NCBI GenBank assembly: GCA_021464245.1
Contig: JADCRB010000043.1
Span: 1,053,576 to 1,117,575, forward strand
Reading direction: 5' to 3'
Length of the DNA: 64,000 nt
DNA from: Carallia brachiata
Taxonomy: Eukaryota > Streptophyta > Magnoliopsida > Malpighiales > Rhizophoraceae
Shown: positions 26,311-38,698 of the stretch, in pieces
Layout of the letters: each line of letters opens with the position of its first letter
Numbering within the stretch: the stretch's first letter is position 1
Program-made: the position numbers and the translations under genes
The notes under the pieces: model-generated
The model's database searches: none
Seen by the model: only the letters and a program-made list of their open reading frames with translations
Told to the model about the DNA's origin: nothing

Positions 26311-29300
26311 ATGGCGGAGGCGGAGGCGGAGGCGGAGGCGGAGTTGATATCGGTAATGGACATCGACGACGACGAAGACGAGAACCAGAACAATAACCAC
26401 TTGACCAAAGCAAGCAAGGGCAAGAACGTTGTGGCCGCCGCCGATTCAAGAGCCACTCCGTGGGTCGAGAAGTACCGCCCTCAATCTCTCTCCGATGTCG
26501 CCGCCCACCGCGACATTATCGATACAAGTATTTATCATTCCCTCTCCCACTCCTACGTTAGGGTTTCGGTTGTACTGTATTTGTGTGTGTATGTAAAGCT
26601 AGGGCAAGACATTGTTTAGTTCCGATTTGGTAGAAGCCACAATATAATATAAGAATACGAAGCTCATTTGAAAAATTTCATGTGTTGTTTCGTCTTTTGG
26701 AAGAATTTTCTCCGATTATTTCTCTAGCTCTGTGCCTGGCCGTTTTCTTCTGGCCTTTTGCCCCAAATTAAAGGAAAGAATTTCTGGATAGGGCACACAT
26801 TTGGTTCTATTTGAATATCCTTAGTTTAAATTAGCTGATAACCATGGAAAAGGATGCAATTAATGTTAGTGTATTGCTTGTTGGTTTTGCGAGTATTGGT
26901 TTCTGTTCCGCCTAGCGCCTGTGATTTTACTTGTTTTCTGGTCCTCATTTTGTTTCAATATGTATAGTTGATAGGCTGACTAGCGAGAACAGATTGCCTC
27001 ATCTTTTATTGTATGGACCTCCTGGCACGGGCAAAACATCGACCATTCTTGCTGTGGCACGCAAACTTTACGGAGCTCAGTACCATAACATGATTTTGGA
27101 GCTGAACGCATCAGATGACAGGGGAATTGATGTTGTGCGGCGGCAGATACAAGACTTTGCTAGCACTCAGAGCTTCTCGTTTGGGTAGTTTTCACTCTCA
27201 GTACGATTAGTGCTAGATAATGTAGAATTGAATCTTCATTTTTCTCAAGAATAATGTTGTTGTTGCCAGTGTATGACTGCTCAGTGACATATTATTGTAG
27301 CTGACTGCTTAATTATTCAATGTTTTCAGCTCCAAGTCATCTGTAAAGTTGGTATTGCTAGATGAGGCAGATGCGATGACAAAGGATGCACAGTTTGCAT
27401 TACGCAGAGGTATAAATTTTTATCAGCTATATCCTCCATCTTCACCAGCTCCAAGTTTATGTTTGTGTGAATTAATGTTTTTTTATGCTTATTTGTGCTG
27501 TAGTGATTGAGAAATACACGAAGAACACTCGGTTTGCTCTTATATGTAATCAGGTCAGCAAGATCATCCCTGCACTACAGTCTAGATGCACTCGGTTTCG
27601 ATTTGCTCCTCTCGATCCTGTACATGTCACTGAGCGACTCAAACATGTTGTAAAGGCTGAAGGGCAAGTACCATTCTTCTCACCCATAGAAGGGATTTTC
27701 TTTTCTTTATTTTTTTCATTATGCCGGTCAGATGGTAACTTTTGTTTGTTTTAGAGTTGAAATTATTTGCTCATATAGTACTATTATTTTTCGAGTTTAA
27801 GTGATTTTGTGCCCCTGTACCATGAAAATTTAAGAAAAACATGATGTTATCTCAAGTGGGATGCATTGTACCTTGTGCTATTGGCCGCCTATATGAACTT
27901 ATGCAGTTCCTTAACAAATTTTCTCTGAATCAGGCTTGATGTGACTGAGACTGGCTTAACAGCCCTTGTACAGCTTAGCAATGGTGACATGAGAAAGGCC
28001 TTGAACATATTGCAGGTTCAAAAATATGCTCACTTTAATGTTTCTGTCAAAGGACTAATTTAGTCTGATGTTTGGGAAGAAAAAATGTGCACTCTGCCGT
28101 TTCCTAGATGTACTTGTGTGTTGTGCATGCACACATGGCTGTTTGGTGCCTTTTTTTTTATTAACAATTTGGAATTTAGATTTTGGGAAAAGCTTCTTTT
28201 GATGTTATGATCTCTGAGAAAGTAGTGACTTCCTGTGTTTCACTTGCTTGGTGCTATTGTGGAAAACAGTCACCTAGACAAGTCTATATATAATAATTTT
28301 GGTAAATTAGATTAATGAGTGTTTGTTGAAGATCATTTCCTAGTAAATTAGTATAATTGTCCAAGTAAAAGGGTACTACTTGTTCTTGTATCTGTAGGTT
28401 TGAGCATGGGACTCCAAAAGAAATTGAAACCAAAAAGGAGGGAAAAAAGGAAAAAGAAACTGAAGAGTTCATTTACAAGGTCCTGGATAGGAGGATGCTA
28501 TGATAAATTGTTGGGGACAAATAAAATGCCTTGTATCTCAGTATATTATCATTGATTGCTGATCATTTCTGTCTAAAATTCAACAGCTCCTTTAATCTAC
28601 CTTGTTTCCTGGCCCCAGCTGTTGTAATCCCTGCCCACTATCCCTTCTGTCCTGATTGCTTCTCCATCTAAGCACAACTAAGGCCCTAATCTGTGATGAA
28701 AAGGTTTAGTTCCTTATCTTGTTCTAGTGTACGAAAACACTTTTAGTTAACTGGTAGCCTTCTGTAATCCAGTCATTGTATGGGCTATGACTCAGTTCAT
28801 CTGGCCAGCTTTAGGTTCAGTACAGGTAGCTGAAAGTCAACAGATAGGGAATTCATCCTGGCCACTTCAATTACTCCTGTATATCTCTGTTACATGATTT
28901 TTATGTTTATTGTTCTTTAAATTAACGTGCAGGTGCTTGAAGTTGAATTTTCCCATCAAAAGAAACATTGATATGATTTATATCACTTTACACTTGCCGT
29001 TGGTCAATTTTGATTGATTTACCTAATTATGCACTGTTAATATCTTTTTTCTGATGTATGCAGTCAACTCATATGGCTTCCCTGCAAATTACAGAAGAAG
29101 CTGTATACCTGTGCACTGGAAATCCATTGCCTAAAGACATTGAGCAAATATGTTACTGGCTTCTGAATGAATCATTTGTAGAGGGCTTCAAAAGTATTCC
29201 GCAACTCATTTTGATATATAACACAGGTTCAAGTTATAGTGTCTAGAGATGATTTTTGTGCTATTTGATTTTTGTATTTGATGTTCCATAGGAATATCTG

Positions 29301-30014
29301 AAATAAAGACAAGGAAAGGATTGGCCTTGGTGGATATCATAAGAGAAGTGACCATGTAAGTGCTCTGCATAATTTTTTTAAGCTGTTAACCTCTCAAACT
29401 CTTATTAGCTTTGTTACATGTCACTGTGTTGTTCTATCAGGTTCGTTTTTAAGATAAAGATGCCATCAGATGTCCGAGTGCAGTTGATTAATGACTTAGC
29501 TGATGTAGAGTATGTATTCACATTTAGCTATCTCTCTCTCTCTCTCTTTTTTATAATTTAATTTCTGTTGTTAATTTAGTGGTGTAGATAGAAATTCAAG
29601 CAAATATGTTTATTTATTGTGATAGTGAATGTAAAGGGTCAATGCAATGTCAAATAAGGGTGGTTATGATCCCTTTACATTCAAGATATTAGGCTGATTT
29701 ACACTAATCGAATGAACAAAATGGTTTAGCCATTAGGCATCAGCCTAAAATTATTAGGAGCCTAGGGAGCTAATGTTTCCATCTCAGAAGCACTTTTATG
29801 ATATTACAGCCATCATCTGGCCGATCAAACTGTGGAAGTTGATACTACCTTGGCTTTTGCTTGAATTTCTTCTTTTGCTTGAATTTCTTTATGTACTTTT
29901 TCTGTAATCTGCAGGTACAGGTTGAGTTTTGGGTGCAATGACAAGCTACAACTGGGATCGGTCATTTCTTCTTTTACACGAGCTCGGGCTGCGCTGGTTG
30001 CTGCAGCAAAATAG
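26311..30014 (+). CDS. RFC3: Replication factor C subunit 3 (clamp-loader small subunit)
   Basis: Nine exons: 26311-26527, 26968-27184, 27330-27409, 27504-27663, 27934-28015, 29064-29193, 29292-29355, 29441-29509, 29915-30014, giving 372 residues with every phase consistent. RFC loads the PCNA clamp onto primer-template junctions in nuclear replication and repair. Visible motifs are the RFC box WVEKYRP (about residues 50-57), Walker A GPPGTGKT (89-96), Walker B DEAD (156-159) and the SRC arginine-finger motif (198-200). The C-terminal collar domain follows to the end. The N-terminus carries an unusual run of alternating Ala-Glu encoded by a GCGGAG repeat. Intron 4 begins with GC rather than GT (27664-27665); the GT alternatives break the frame. 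Length and motifs fit plant RFC3. Confidence 0.96.
27664..27933 (+). other. GC-AG intron in RFC3
   Basis: The donor reads AAGG then GCAAGT, close to the known GC-AG donor consensus. The acceptor is TCAG before 27934. Splicing here joins Glu-Gly to Leu-Asp-Val as the family requires. Splicing at the GTACC four bases downstream would give an immediate stop in the next exon. Confidence 0.85.
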
Positions 30015-31988
30015 TTGAAAATACGGCTTTCGCGTGCTTTTCTCAGCATGAGATTGTTTAAATCTAGTTTATGCAATCCGCAAAATGAGGGCTTTTTATG
30101 AATGTGAGGTCCCTTAAGTCCGTTTTAGAGCTTTGAAGCTTCTTGAGTTCGCTTTTGAGCTTGTGGGTGATGGAGTCATCTTTCCATTTTGCTCCTTGTC
30201 ATTGCCAAGGTTGCTTCTTAGGCGGGCCCTTTTTCCTTGACAAAAATGTTCCCTACAGTCAGTCGTGAATTGCAAATTTTTTTTTATTAGGGAGCCTTTT
30301 AGTCATTCAGCCCTTTTTTTTTTTTTTTTAAGCACTCCCCCCTACGGTCCAGCTGGCCGTTTTCTGATGTTACCATTTGCTGTTTGATTGAATTAGTCTG
30401 TTTAATTTATCCCCCGCTCCTCGAACTTGTGCCAAATATTTTAAATGGGAGTAGTTTAATAGTCTGCGTGGGACATGCATTTATTTTAGCAGAACATCAT
30501 GTAACAGCTATGGATTTGTTGTATAACATCATATAATAGCTATGTTAGATTACTTTTATATTGGGATTAATATATAAACATATTATTAATTTTATTTAAA
30601 ATAACAAATTTAACACTAATTTTAAAAAGTAATAAATTTAATATCAATTTTATTTAAAGTAATAAATATAGCACTAATTTTTAAATGTAATAAATTTAAT
30701 ATTAATTTTGCTTAAAGTAACAAGTTTTGAATGTTGTAAAATTTTTTTAAATAAAATTTATCTGTTTTAATGATGTGATATTAACTTTTATCATTATCAT
30801 ATTATCAAAATAAAGATATTTTTATAAATTTGTTAATGAAATTGATAAATTTTATTAATATAAAATTATTATATGTTAAATTTGTTATTTTAAGTAAAAT
30901 TAGTGTTAGATTTGTTATTTTTAAAAGTTGATGTTAGATTTATTATTTTAATTAAATTTAGTGTTAGATTTATTATTTTTTAAAATTAGTGTTGGATTTA
31001 TTATTTTAAATAAAATTTGTGATATATTTGTATATTAACCCTTTATATTGAGTTGGGAATTAATAGTGATTCGGGAATTAATAGTGATGTTAAGTTGCTG
31101 TCCAAAATATTTTGATTTTGCGACCATACTACATTTAGGCTTATAAAATGACAAAAGTTACCCCAATGAGTTGTGAGATTAAGTCTGAGTTATTATTGTT
31201 GTTGTTAAGTAAATCGATATAGTTTAATTGATCAAATTTTTTTTTTTGATTGAAAAAAAATTACCTTATTGGTATGAATCATCGAATCTTTGGGCTGAAG
31301 TCGAAAATTACCTGTTTCATCCTCATTCAACTTCTATAGAAAGAATTCACTGCCTAAATATCAATGAACTTTCTCTGCACTCAACTACAGTATAAACGAG
31401 TTTTGAATCAAATATTGCGCTCTACAATGAAGCCCACAATGTATGAGAAGAAAGCGACGGTAATAAGACTCAAATCTGAGTCAATACGGGAACAAATTTA
31501 CTGACTTGTCACTGAGTTATTACTTTGGGTGGTTTAATTGATCAATTAGTTCAACTCACTTGAAAAAACAAAAATTAATAAATGCACAACATGTACTATA
31601 AGTGATACATGGTCAAAATTATAAAAATTGATGAATCTACGTTAAGAATTCGATTTGGGCAGACTGCCGTGATCCGATTCTTATTTCAAGGCAATTGGCC
31701 AAAACCAAAAAAAGAAAAACAAAAATCAATCACAATAGAGGCATGCAGGTGCAACAATTGGAGCATAAAAAATTATGTAAAGAGCATCATTGCTCAGAAA
31801 TACGTTAAACTTCTTCAGTGCAATGTAAAATTCTGCAGGGGTACAGAGACTTCGAAGCATTCAGAGGCATTAGAACTCTGAAAAACTTGAAAGTCTCCAA
31901 TCTAAACTCAGTTCTTGGCCTGATGATACATTAGAAAAAGCAGTGGCCAGGTAATCCACAAGGGATGGCTTATGATTCAGGAGAAAGG
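30015..31988. other. Convergent intergenic region between RFC3 and proteasome copy 1
   Basis: Contains both 3' UTRs and the AT-rich element at 30564-31041. Sequence after 31860 is the 3' flank of the proteasome gene and matches the 3' flank of copy 2 (about 39400-39489). No gene recognised. Confidence 0.5.
30564..31041. mobile_element. MULE-type MITE with 9-bp target duplication
   Basis: The element is flanked on both sides by TTTATATTG (30555-30563 and 31042-31050), a perfect 9-bp duplication typical of Mutator-like elements. Its ends are inverted (GGATTAATATA versus GGGTTAATATA). The inversion extends for well over 100 bp, made of repeated blocks of the type AAATAATAAATCTAACACTA. Very AT-rich and non-coding, so it would be non-autonomous. 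Confidence 0.75.
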
Positions 31989-34900
31989 TTAATCCATCCT
32001 TCCCTTTAAAATCCTTTCTCTAACTTCCGTGGGGGTACTGCAAGATAAAAATGTTAGAAGAATTAGATCAACTGCACAATGGCTCCATGCCTAAAAACAA
32101 CAGTAGAGGACTTACACAACATAGACGTGTCCTCCCCAGCCACTCAAGCAGTCCCGATCTACTGATGATAGCAGTGCTTGGGACACAGTTTCAAATAATT
32201 CCTCTGGTTCCTGCAGAGAGAAACCAAATAGAAGTGGTGCTATTGACGTCATTACATGGGACAGAAGAATGGCATTTAGCTCAGTAGCATAATAATAATC
32301 ACCAACCATAACACGATTTCAGGTTCTAGCAAAAATGGAAATGTGCACACCATCTTCTAGCATTGCACACTTTACAAGCTTGTTTAGGTCAACATTAGAA
32401 GAAAATTTATGACCAAGAGAGAAGGTTATCAATGAAGAAAAAGAAAGCCACTACAATGGTCCAATCAAAATCCTCTCCTCCCATTTTCTGGCATTCCCTC
32501 CACTCATGCACCATATTTCCTCATCCACTAAAATTTCTAGTACAACTTGAAGAACAAAATTTTCAACAATTTAATCAAGGCAACACCTGTGTTGTACTGA
32601 TTGTGTACGCATTTATCTCCACAAACATGAATTCTTAAAATACTAACTCAGGACTGTCAACATAACTAGCTTTTGGTTCATCTAAACCAAATTACATCCT
32701 AGTAGGTATTTACACCAATCTGTTGCCAGTCAATGCTTTACCTCCAATGCAAGTACTACATGTGGGAGACTTAACTAATGATCATGTAAAAAGATTTAAG
32801 TCACTAACCATGTCAGGCTTGAACATTGCTTCACATGCACCATACAGTGATTCTGAGGCTGTACCAGCAACGACAAAGTCCTTTGCAAGTTCCCTGCATT
32901 TAAATGGGAATGGGAATATTATACAACATAATTTCACTTGGATATACAGCATATACAAAATTATTGCTTATGAACCATTTCTATAACAATGAGTACAATG
33001 TTTACAAAATTTCTTCAAGAAAACTGGAAAAAAGCTTCAACAAGCCTGCTGGACTCTTCATATTTTTTGATTAAGATCAATGTTGTTCATCCCCATATGA
33101 ACATAGCACGTTTAAGTTGGTGGTCCTTGCAAAGAATTAAGAAATAAAAAGAGAGAAAAGAGAACATACTTGGCTCCAATTGAATCCATTGTGCAAATGA
33201 ATGGCCTGTTTTCGTCACTCAATCCAGCAATTACGGGTTGGCAGAAATATGGACCAAACCTGGGAAAGAATAACAAATAGGTCATATGGCTACGTCCCTT
33301 TTTTTTCCAAAAGAAAAAAAAAAAAGGCTCAACACACAAATGTTACTAACTATCTTAAAGCATTTAAAGTATTTGCGGTCTAATGGTACATTATATTTCT
33401 GAGAGTGTATAAACTAGGAAAAAGAAGTCATATTTGTTGCAAAGGACAACAGATTTCACACTAGATGCCAGTGGCGGATGACAGATACTCATTTGATATG
33501 CATCTACAAGACAATAACAAATCATTTGAATCATTCTCAGTTCTTAACTAAGAGTTTGCAAAGAGAAGCAAAACAAGTCCCACAACACAATAGCTCACAA
33601 TATGCCTTAACAGACGACTACAAAAACATGTTTAAAATATAAGGTGCGCATGGCAGAATGACAACTAGAGGTGTCAAAAAGTCGGGTTGGGTTGGGTTCG
33701 GGTTGGGTCGTTTCGGGTTCGGGTCATTTTCGGTTGGGTTACTTTCAGGTCACGTTACATTCGGTTCGGGTTCAGGTTGGGTCGTTTCAGATTCGGGTTG
33801 GATTCGGGTCTAATTCGGGTTCGAATTCGCACTGAACTATTATTTTTTTTAAGTCATTTTTTACTAAAATAAAACATTTCAATTAAATTTAAAACTCATT
33901 TCTATAATAAATTAAACGTTTAAATTTAGTTTTTGCGTCATATATATCGATATTTTATGAAAATAATACTAATTAATATTTAAAAAAGATAAGTCAAAGG
34001 TAAAAGTCAAAAATATTTTCACTATTTTGTCTTTTTCTTAACCCAACGGGTGACCCGGATCCAACCCGGATCCAACCCAAAATTTTCGGGTCATTTTCGG
34101 GTTGGGTCATTTTTGGATTCGGGTTGAAAAATCGGGTTCCTGACCCAATTTTTTCGGATGGATTCAAACGGGTTATCGGGTCGGGTCACTTTTTGACACC
34201 TCTAATGACAACTACCATTGGAAACATAAATTTTGGGACATTAGACAGACATATTATCACTCTGATATGAAGACAATTAACTTAGAGATTTTCACAAACC
34301 TTTTCTCATAGAGGAGAGCAGAAACAAGGCTAGCGAATGTTTCAGGCTTCATGTCTCTCTCTTCTCGCAGCTGATACAATTTATCACGAAAAACTAGTCT
34401 CTGATACCTACAAATCATAGAGAGAAGATCTACAATCACTCCACAGCAACACATAACCACGAAACCACTAGAAAGACACCATAGTCAGAACAAGCATTCT
34501 CATCTACTGTGACACAAACAATCATGAGATGCACCACATTGTTCTTACCAGGCCTATTACAATCTTTACTGAGCAAGGAATCAAGACAACTCGAAACGTA
34601 AAGCGTACAGGTCACAGCAGATTCTAACTCGTGTAAAGCCTCGGAGATATGAGTCATCCGTTTACTCTTAAGTGGCAAAAATTGGTAGCAGGGCAACAGG
34701 ATAAGTTTAGATTTTGAAAGAACATCCAGAGTTCCGAAAAACAAACAAGACTTAACGGGCACATCCCCAAACAACAACAATTACAGGCTTCGGCAATGGT
34801 AATATTGCAGGTCAATGCGCCCTCCGAAGACTCAAAACTGCGCCTAACTAAATAGAATCCACAAATAGAAAGCAATCAATCAGGAATACACTCAGACAAA

Positions 34901-35236
34901 ATTAACAGTAAAAAAAGGAAGGAAGAGAAGTTACAGAGTTTGAGCGTCGGTGGCAAGGCCGGAGAGACCAAGGAAGAGACGGTCGTGGATTTTGTAGATT
35001 CGCTGGAAATCGGTGGCGATGGTTTGGAGCTGAACTCCCAATCGGCGATCGCTGGCTATAGCGAAGCAGTTCTTGCCCACCATCGCCACCAGGGCGCTCC
35101 CATTGTACTCGAATATCTGCAATTATTTCCACAAACAAAATTCTTTACAGAGAAGAATAAAGAAGAAGAAGAAGAAGAAGAAGAAGAAGAAGATTAGGGT
35201 TCTAACTAAGAGAAAGAAGACCGAACTTACCGACAT
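31989..35236 (-). CDS. PBC1: 20S proteasome subunit beta type-3, copy 1
   Basis: Seven minus-strand exons: 35236-35231, 35116-34935, 34407-34300, 33259-33170, 32893-32809, 32210-32116, 32037-31989; 615 nt, 204 residues, fully in frame. Beta-3 is a structural, non-catalytic subunit of the proteasome core ring. It starts directly with [16 protein letters not shown], with no propeptide and no N-terminal catalytic Thr, as expected for beta-3. Other recognisable parts are [39 protein letters not shown] and the C-terminal ERILKGRMD. The first exon encodes only Met-Ser. Intron 3 carries a hAT-like element absent from copy 2. The symbol follows Arabidopsis naming (PBC1/PBC2); orthology of the two copies is not resolved. 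Confidence 0.96.
33666..34204. mobile_element. Non-autonomous hAT-like element in proteasome copy 1 intron
   Basis: Terminal inverted repeats TAGAGGTGTCAAAAAGT are perfect at both ends, and the flanks ATGACAAC (33658-33665 and 34205-34212) form a perfect 8-bp target duplication, the hAT hallmark. Subterminal arrays of GGGTTGGG/GGGTTCGGG occur at both ends in opposite orientation. The AT-rich centre has no transposase. Copy 2 has the uninterrupted site ATGATAAC at 41598-41605. Confidence 0.9.
35161..35192. repeat. AGA/GAA microsatellite
   Basis: About eleven uninterrupted trinucleotides in the first intron of proteasome copy 1, near the exon 2 acceptor; it is a TTC tract on the transcribed strand. 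Confidence 0.85.
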
Positions 35237-35240
35237 CGGC

Positions 35241-35264
35241 GAATTGAATTGAATTGAATTGAAT
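35241..35264. repeat. GAATT pentanucleotide repeat in the proteasome 5' leader
   Basis: Nearly five copies of GAATT immediately upstream of the start codon at 35236. Copy 2 lacks the array at the same place (42731-42760). Confidence 0.8.
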
Positions 35265-37024
35265 TCAAGAGAACGGAGAGAGACCTTTTGTTTCGGCAAA
35301 CAAGTAAACAGAGCACTATAACATAATTCGCTAGGAAATAAATAAAAGTGAATTAAAATACTTATAATAATAGTGGAGAGCAATGAAGAATTGGGATCCT
35401 GCACCGCCTGGCTGGCTTAGGGGGCACTCCAACGGCCCCCCCTTTTTTTTTTCGAAAACAAACGTCAAAAACAGAGTAGGAATTTGGGCTGGGCCTATTT
35501 AGTCGGACAATAGGCTTAAATCAATTACTCAATTTATTTTATTCCGATGATAGCAGTGACTCAGTGAGATGAGAGTCCTTCCAACCATCCTCAATTAAAA
35601 CCCAAATCCTAGTTTCGCCTTCGGCATTCAAGTTTATTTTTGTGCTGGCGTGCTTTCCTCCTAAACATACATGAGGTGGGTCCACACAATGGTAATAGTA
35701 ATAGGTTTTACTGTTTTTTTTTTTTAGGATGGTAATGTAGCCAATTGAGTTTTGGACTTTTGAATAGAGAGGAGACTAGACGCAATTAGAATCCCTCTCC
35801 CCAAAACAAAAAAAAAAAAAACCAAAAGGAAAAGAAAACCCAAGTTAAGAAGTCAATAATAAGAAAAATAAGATCATTTTACACAGCTGCTCAAGGAGGA
35901 CCAAAGCTTGCAATGTATTCTCACTCATCTAAAATACCATTCTGATAAATCTAAACGTAACATAAATACATCTTGAGAATAAATATACATAAAAACAATC
36001 AGACCTTGCGGCCCAGAGAGTTTGTTTCTTTTTCTTAAAAAAAAAAGAAAAGAAAAAAGAAAATAAAAATGGAACAAGATTTTCCTAAAACCGGGCCAAG
36101 ATACTTCGGCTGGGCTGCAAGGCCTGTGGGGCTTCAAACATGTTTGCCTTGGATGATGCCTCCCCAGGCCCACAGGTTATTTCCCCCATCGTTTGCATTC
36201 CGACTACATACCATAAATATAACAATGATATTGTCAAATGTTTCTAAAACTAAAGGAAAAAAAAAGAAAAAAAGAAAAAGGGAAAAGAAATACACTGTGC
36301 ATTACTTCAGTCTATCTTCAGGCAAATAATTCAATGCAGTCCCCCCTGCCATGCATATCAAATGAGAGCAAAAATTTCAGCAGCAGAGCGGGTTACTCTT
36401 CAAATGGAATCAACAAAGAAAATGATGTAGCTGACAATGAACAAAGCTACGGCTTTAACATGCACTGCTGCACAAACGTACGTCTTGCAGAGCAATATCA
36501 CAAATTTCCACTTAATCTATCTTATATGCCACAATATCTCGGTATTTAAAGGAGTTATTTATGCTTTAATTCTTGCAAGCAGTCCTTTCTCAACTGTACC
36601 TTCATTTAAACGTTTTTTTTAGCAAATAGAAGGCAAGGAGAAACAAGAAAGAAACCTAAATAAAATAAAGCATTTAGTTTACTAAATGCAAATATGACAA
36701 TCCTGACGGTTCCAATTTAAAACATCACGTTACCCATAACCAGAGTACATATGAACATGGATGAAGTGGGGTGCATGTTTTTGTGCATGTGCGTGTGTGT
36801 GCGTGTGACAGTTTTCAGAGCCAACCTGCTGAAGCCCGTAAATTAGATACCACCCTCCAACCAGTAGTGCAGCATCAACAGCAAAACATTCTGAGATCAT
36901 GAGCACTTCTTTTTGCCATCTAGATAATTATAATCAATGAAACTACAAGTCTCAATCTCAAACAAAAACATCTAAAAGCCTAGAGAACAAAATACAGATT
37001 CTGAAAAATACTATTGAGGAATGT
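35265..37024. other. Intergenic region between proteasome copy 1 and OGG1
   Basis: Promoter side of proteasome copy 1 (to about 35500, matching the upstream DNA of copy 2), then AT-rich DNA with several poly-A and poly-T runs, then the likely OGG1 3' UTR. A GT-rich tract is at about 36778-36807. No supported gene. Confidence 0.5.
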
Positions 37025-38698
37025 TCAATTATAGCTTTGATTACCATCATGCGCTTTCCTGTCTTTTTTCTTGGCAGATTTATTCTCTTTAATAAAGCAA
37101 AGTTCCAACGGTAGAATTGCCTTTTGTGAAGGCAGCTCAGCAATGAACAATAAAGTTTGTGCCCAGCCAGCATAATTCCCATATTTGCTCACAAATGCAT
37201 CTGCCACACAGCTGCAGAGCTTAGGTGTTAGGCGAGTACCTGCAAGTTCAGGTAGAAGGTGCCTCGTTGCGATCTGATAGAAAAACCAAAATCAAGAATT
37301 TTCATATTATAACTCAAGAATGGGTAACACAAAATATAGGTCTGGAGGATGCAGTTTCATCAACATAGAAGACACCAGACTTATTATTCTCAATGTCACC
37401 TCAACAAAGGTGGACTGGCCAAATGTTAGGTCTCGTCAAAAACCCCAACTGGAAATATCATGAACAAGTCCAAGTAAATATAGCTGATAAAGTAAAAACT
37501 TGTATAACTTACCTGCCACACATGCGTGTCGACCGGAATGGCATGGTGTTGATCAAGAGAGAATAAAGCAATGCATGCTGCCACCTTGGGACCAACTCCG
37601 GGTAAAGTGCAAAGAGCGTCTACAACCTCATTGAGATCTAACTTTCGAAGAGATGCAAGCCACTCTGTGCCTCCACCAGGTTTCGATTGCAAAACATCTA
37701 CTGTACCAGTAATATATTTCGCCCTGCACAGAAAACAACGGGAAGCTAAACTCACAACCCCAGATCATCATCCAGAACTAACGATGACACGGACAATACA
37801 CTGCCCACTGCAAATTTTACAAAATGATAACACAGACTTTCATTAAAAATCAAAGGCCATCCCCTGGATTCTGCTATTAATCTTAATGAATGCTTAAGCA
37901 AATGTCAGTGGCATGACAATTGAGTAAATTAAACAAGCACAGAGTGCCAATAACTTAAGCAACAAAGCTGATAACAAGCCTAAGCAGTACTTTATAAAGC
38001 AGGAACCTGTAACCAAAACCAGCCTCCCGAAGCTGCTGCTCGGAGACCGAAGCTAGTTGGTCCAGGGAAGGAAATTCGTGAAACTCGAAACCCTCGATGT
38101 TCCCGAGATAATTTCCCAGGGAGGAGAGGAAATCCACCATTTTAGTGATCCTGGCGATGTTATTATTAGAAGAACACAAGAACTGGATCAAGCACTCCAG
38201 TGGGTCCTGCCTCAAAACCCTAGCCCCAGGCAAATGTCGCGCCAGCTCGACGAACCGAGGATCGGAGGCCGAGAATTCGTCCCAGAGATGGACTAGCGAG
38301 ACACTTGCGTTGAGGAAATCGAGGAGGACCGACTTGGCGGCGGATTCTGAGGGCGTTCTGTGAATGCAATAGTAAACGTCGCCGGTTGCGTCGCCCCGAT
38401 GCTTCAGGGAAATCAAGTGGGGCCCGAGGGTTCCGGTGTACTGGAGAGGACCCGTTTGTTTCCAGCGGAAGGTTTGGCCGGTGGGGAATGTGAGCGGTAG
38501 AGAGAGTTCCGATTGGGTGAGGTTCAGAGGAGCCCATTTTGTGGTGGATTTGGCGCTGAAGATGGTTGTGCCGAGCTTTTTGGAGGGCGGCAATTGAGTA
38601 AGGTTGGGCGTGGCGGAGGAACGGCGGAGGGTTTTTGGCGGAGTTGGAGGGGGTGGTGGTGATGATCTGGTTGCTGAGATCAGTCGTGGTCGCTTCAT
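37025..38698 (-). CDS. OGG1: 8-oxoguanine DNA glycosylase/AP lyase OGG1
   Basis: Three minus-strand exons: 38698-38007, 37723-37513, 37273-37025, giving 383 residues, intact. OGG1 removes 8-oxoguanine opposite C in base-excision repair and has AP-lyase activity; plant forms act in the nucleus and possibly organelles. The N-terminal domain (LNLTQSELSLPLTFPTGQTF, RWKQTG) is followed by RQDPLECLIQFLCSSNNNIARI and the helix-hairpin-helix GPD motif LPGVGPKVAACIALF. Lys277 corresponds to the Schiff-base lysine (human Lys249) and Asp296 in PVDTHVW to human Asp268; the 19-residue spacing is conserved. The Pro-rich leader PPPPPTPP (residues 14-21) and a Lys-rich tail (about 365-375) flank the domains. 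The gene lies between the two proteasome copies on the same strand and is itself single-copy here. Confidence 0.96.

Noticed and set aside
33690..34190. GGGTT-type repeats resembling a repeat array or interstitial telomere
   Set aside because: They are the subterminal repeats of the hAT-like element, irregular and in opposite orientation at its two ends; not CRISPR and not telomeric TTTAGGG.
38057..38537. Several open frames overlapping OGG1 exon 1 in other frames
   Set aside because: OGG1 exon 1 is clearly coding and GC-rich; the others are shadows.
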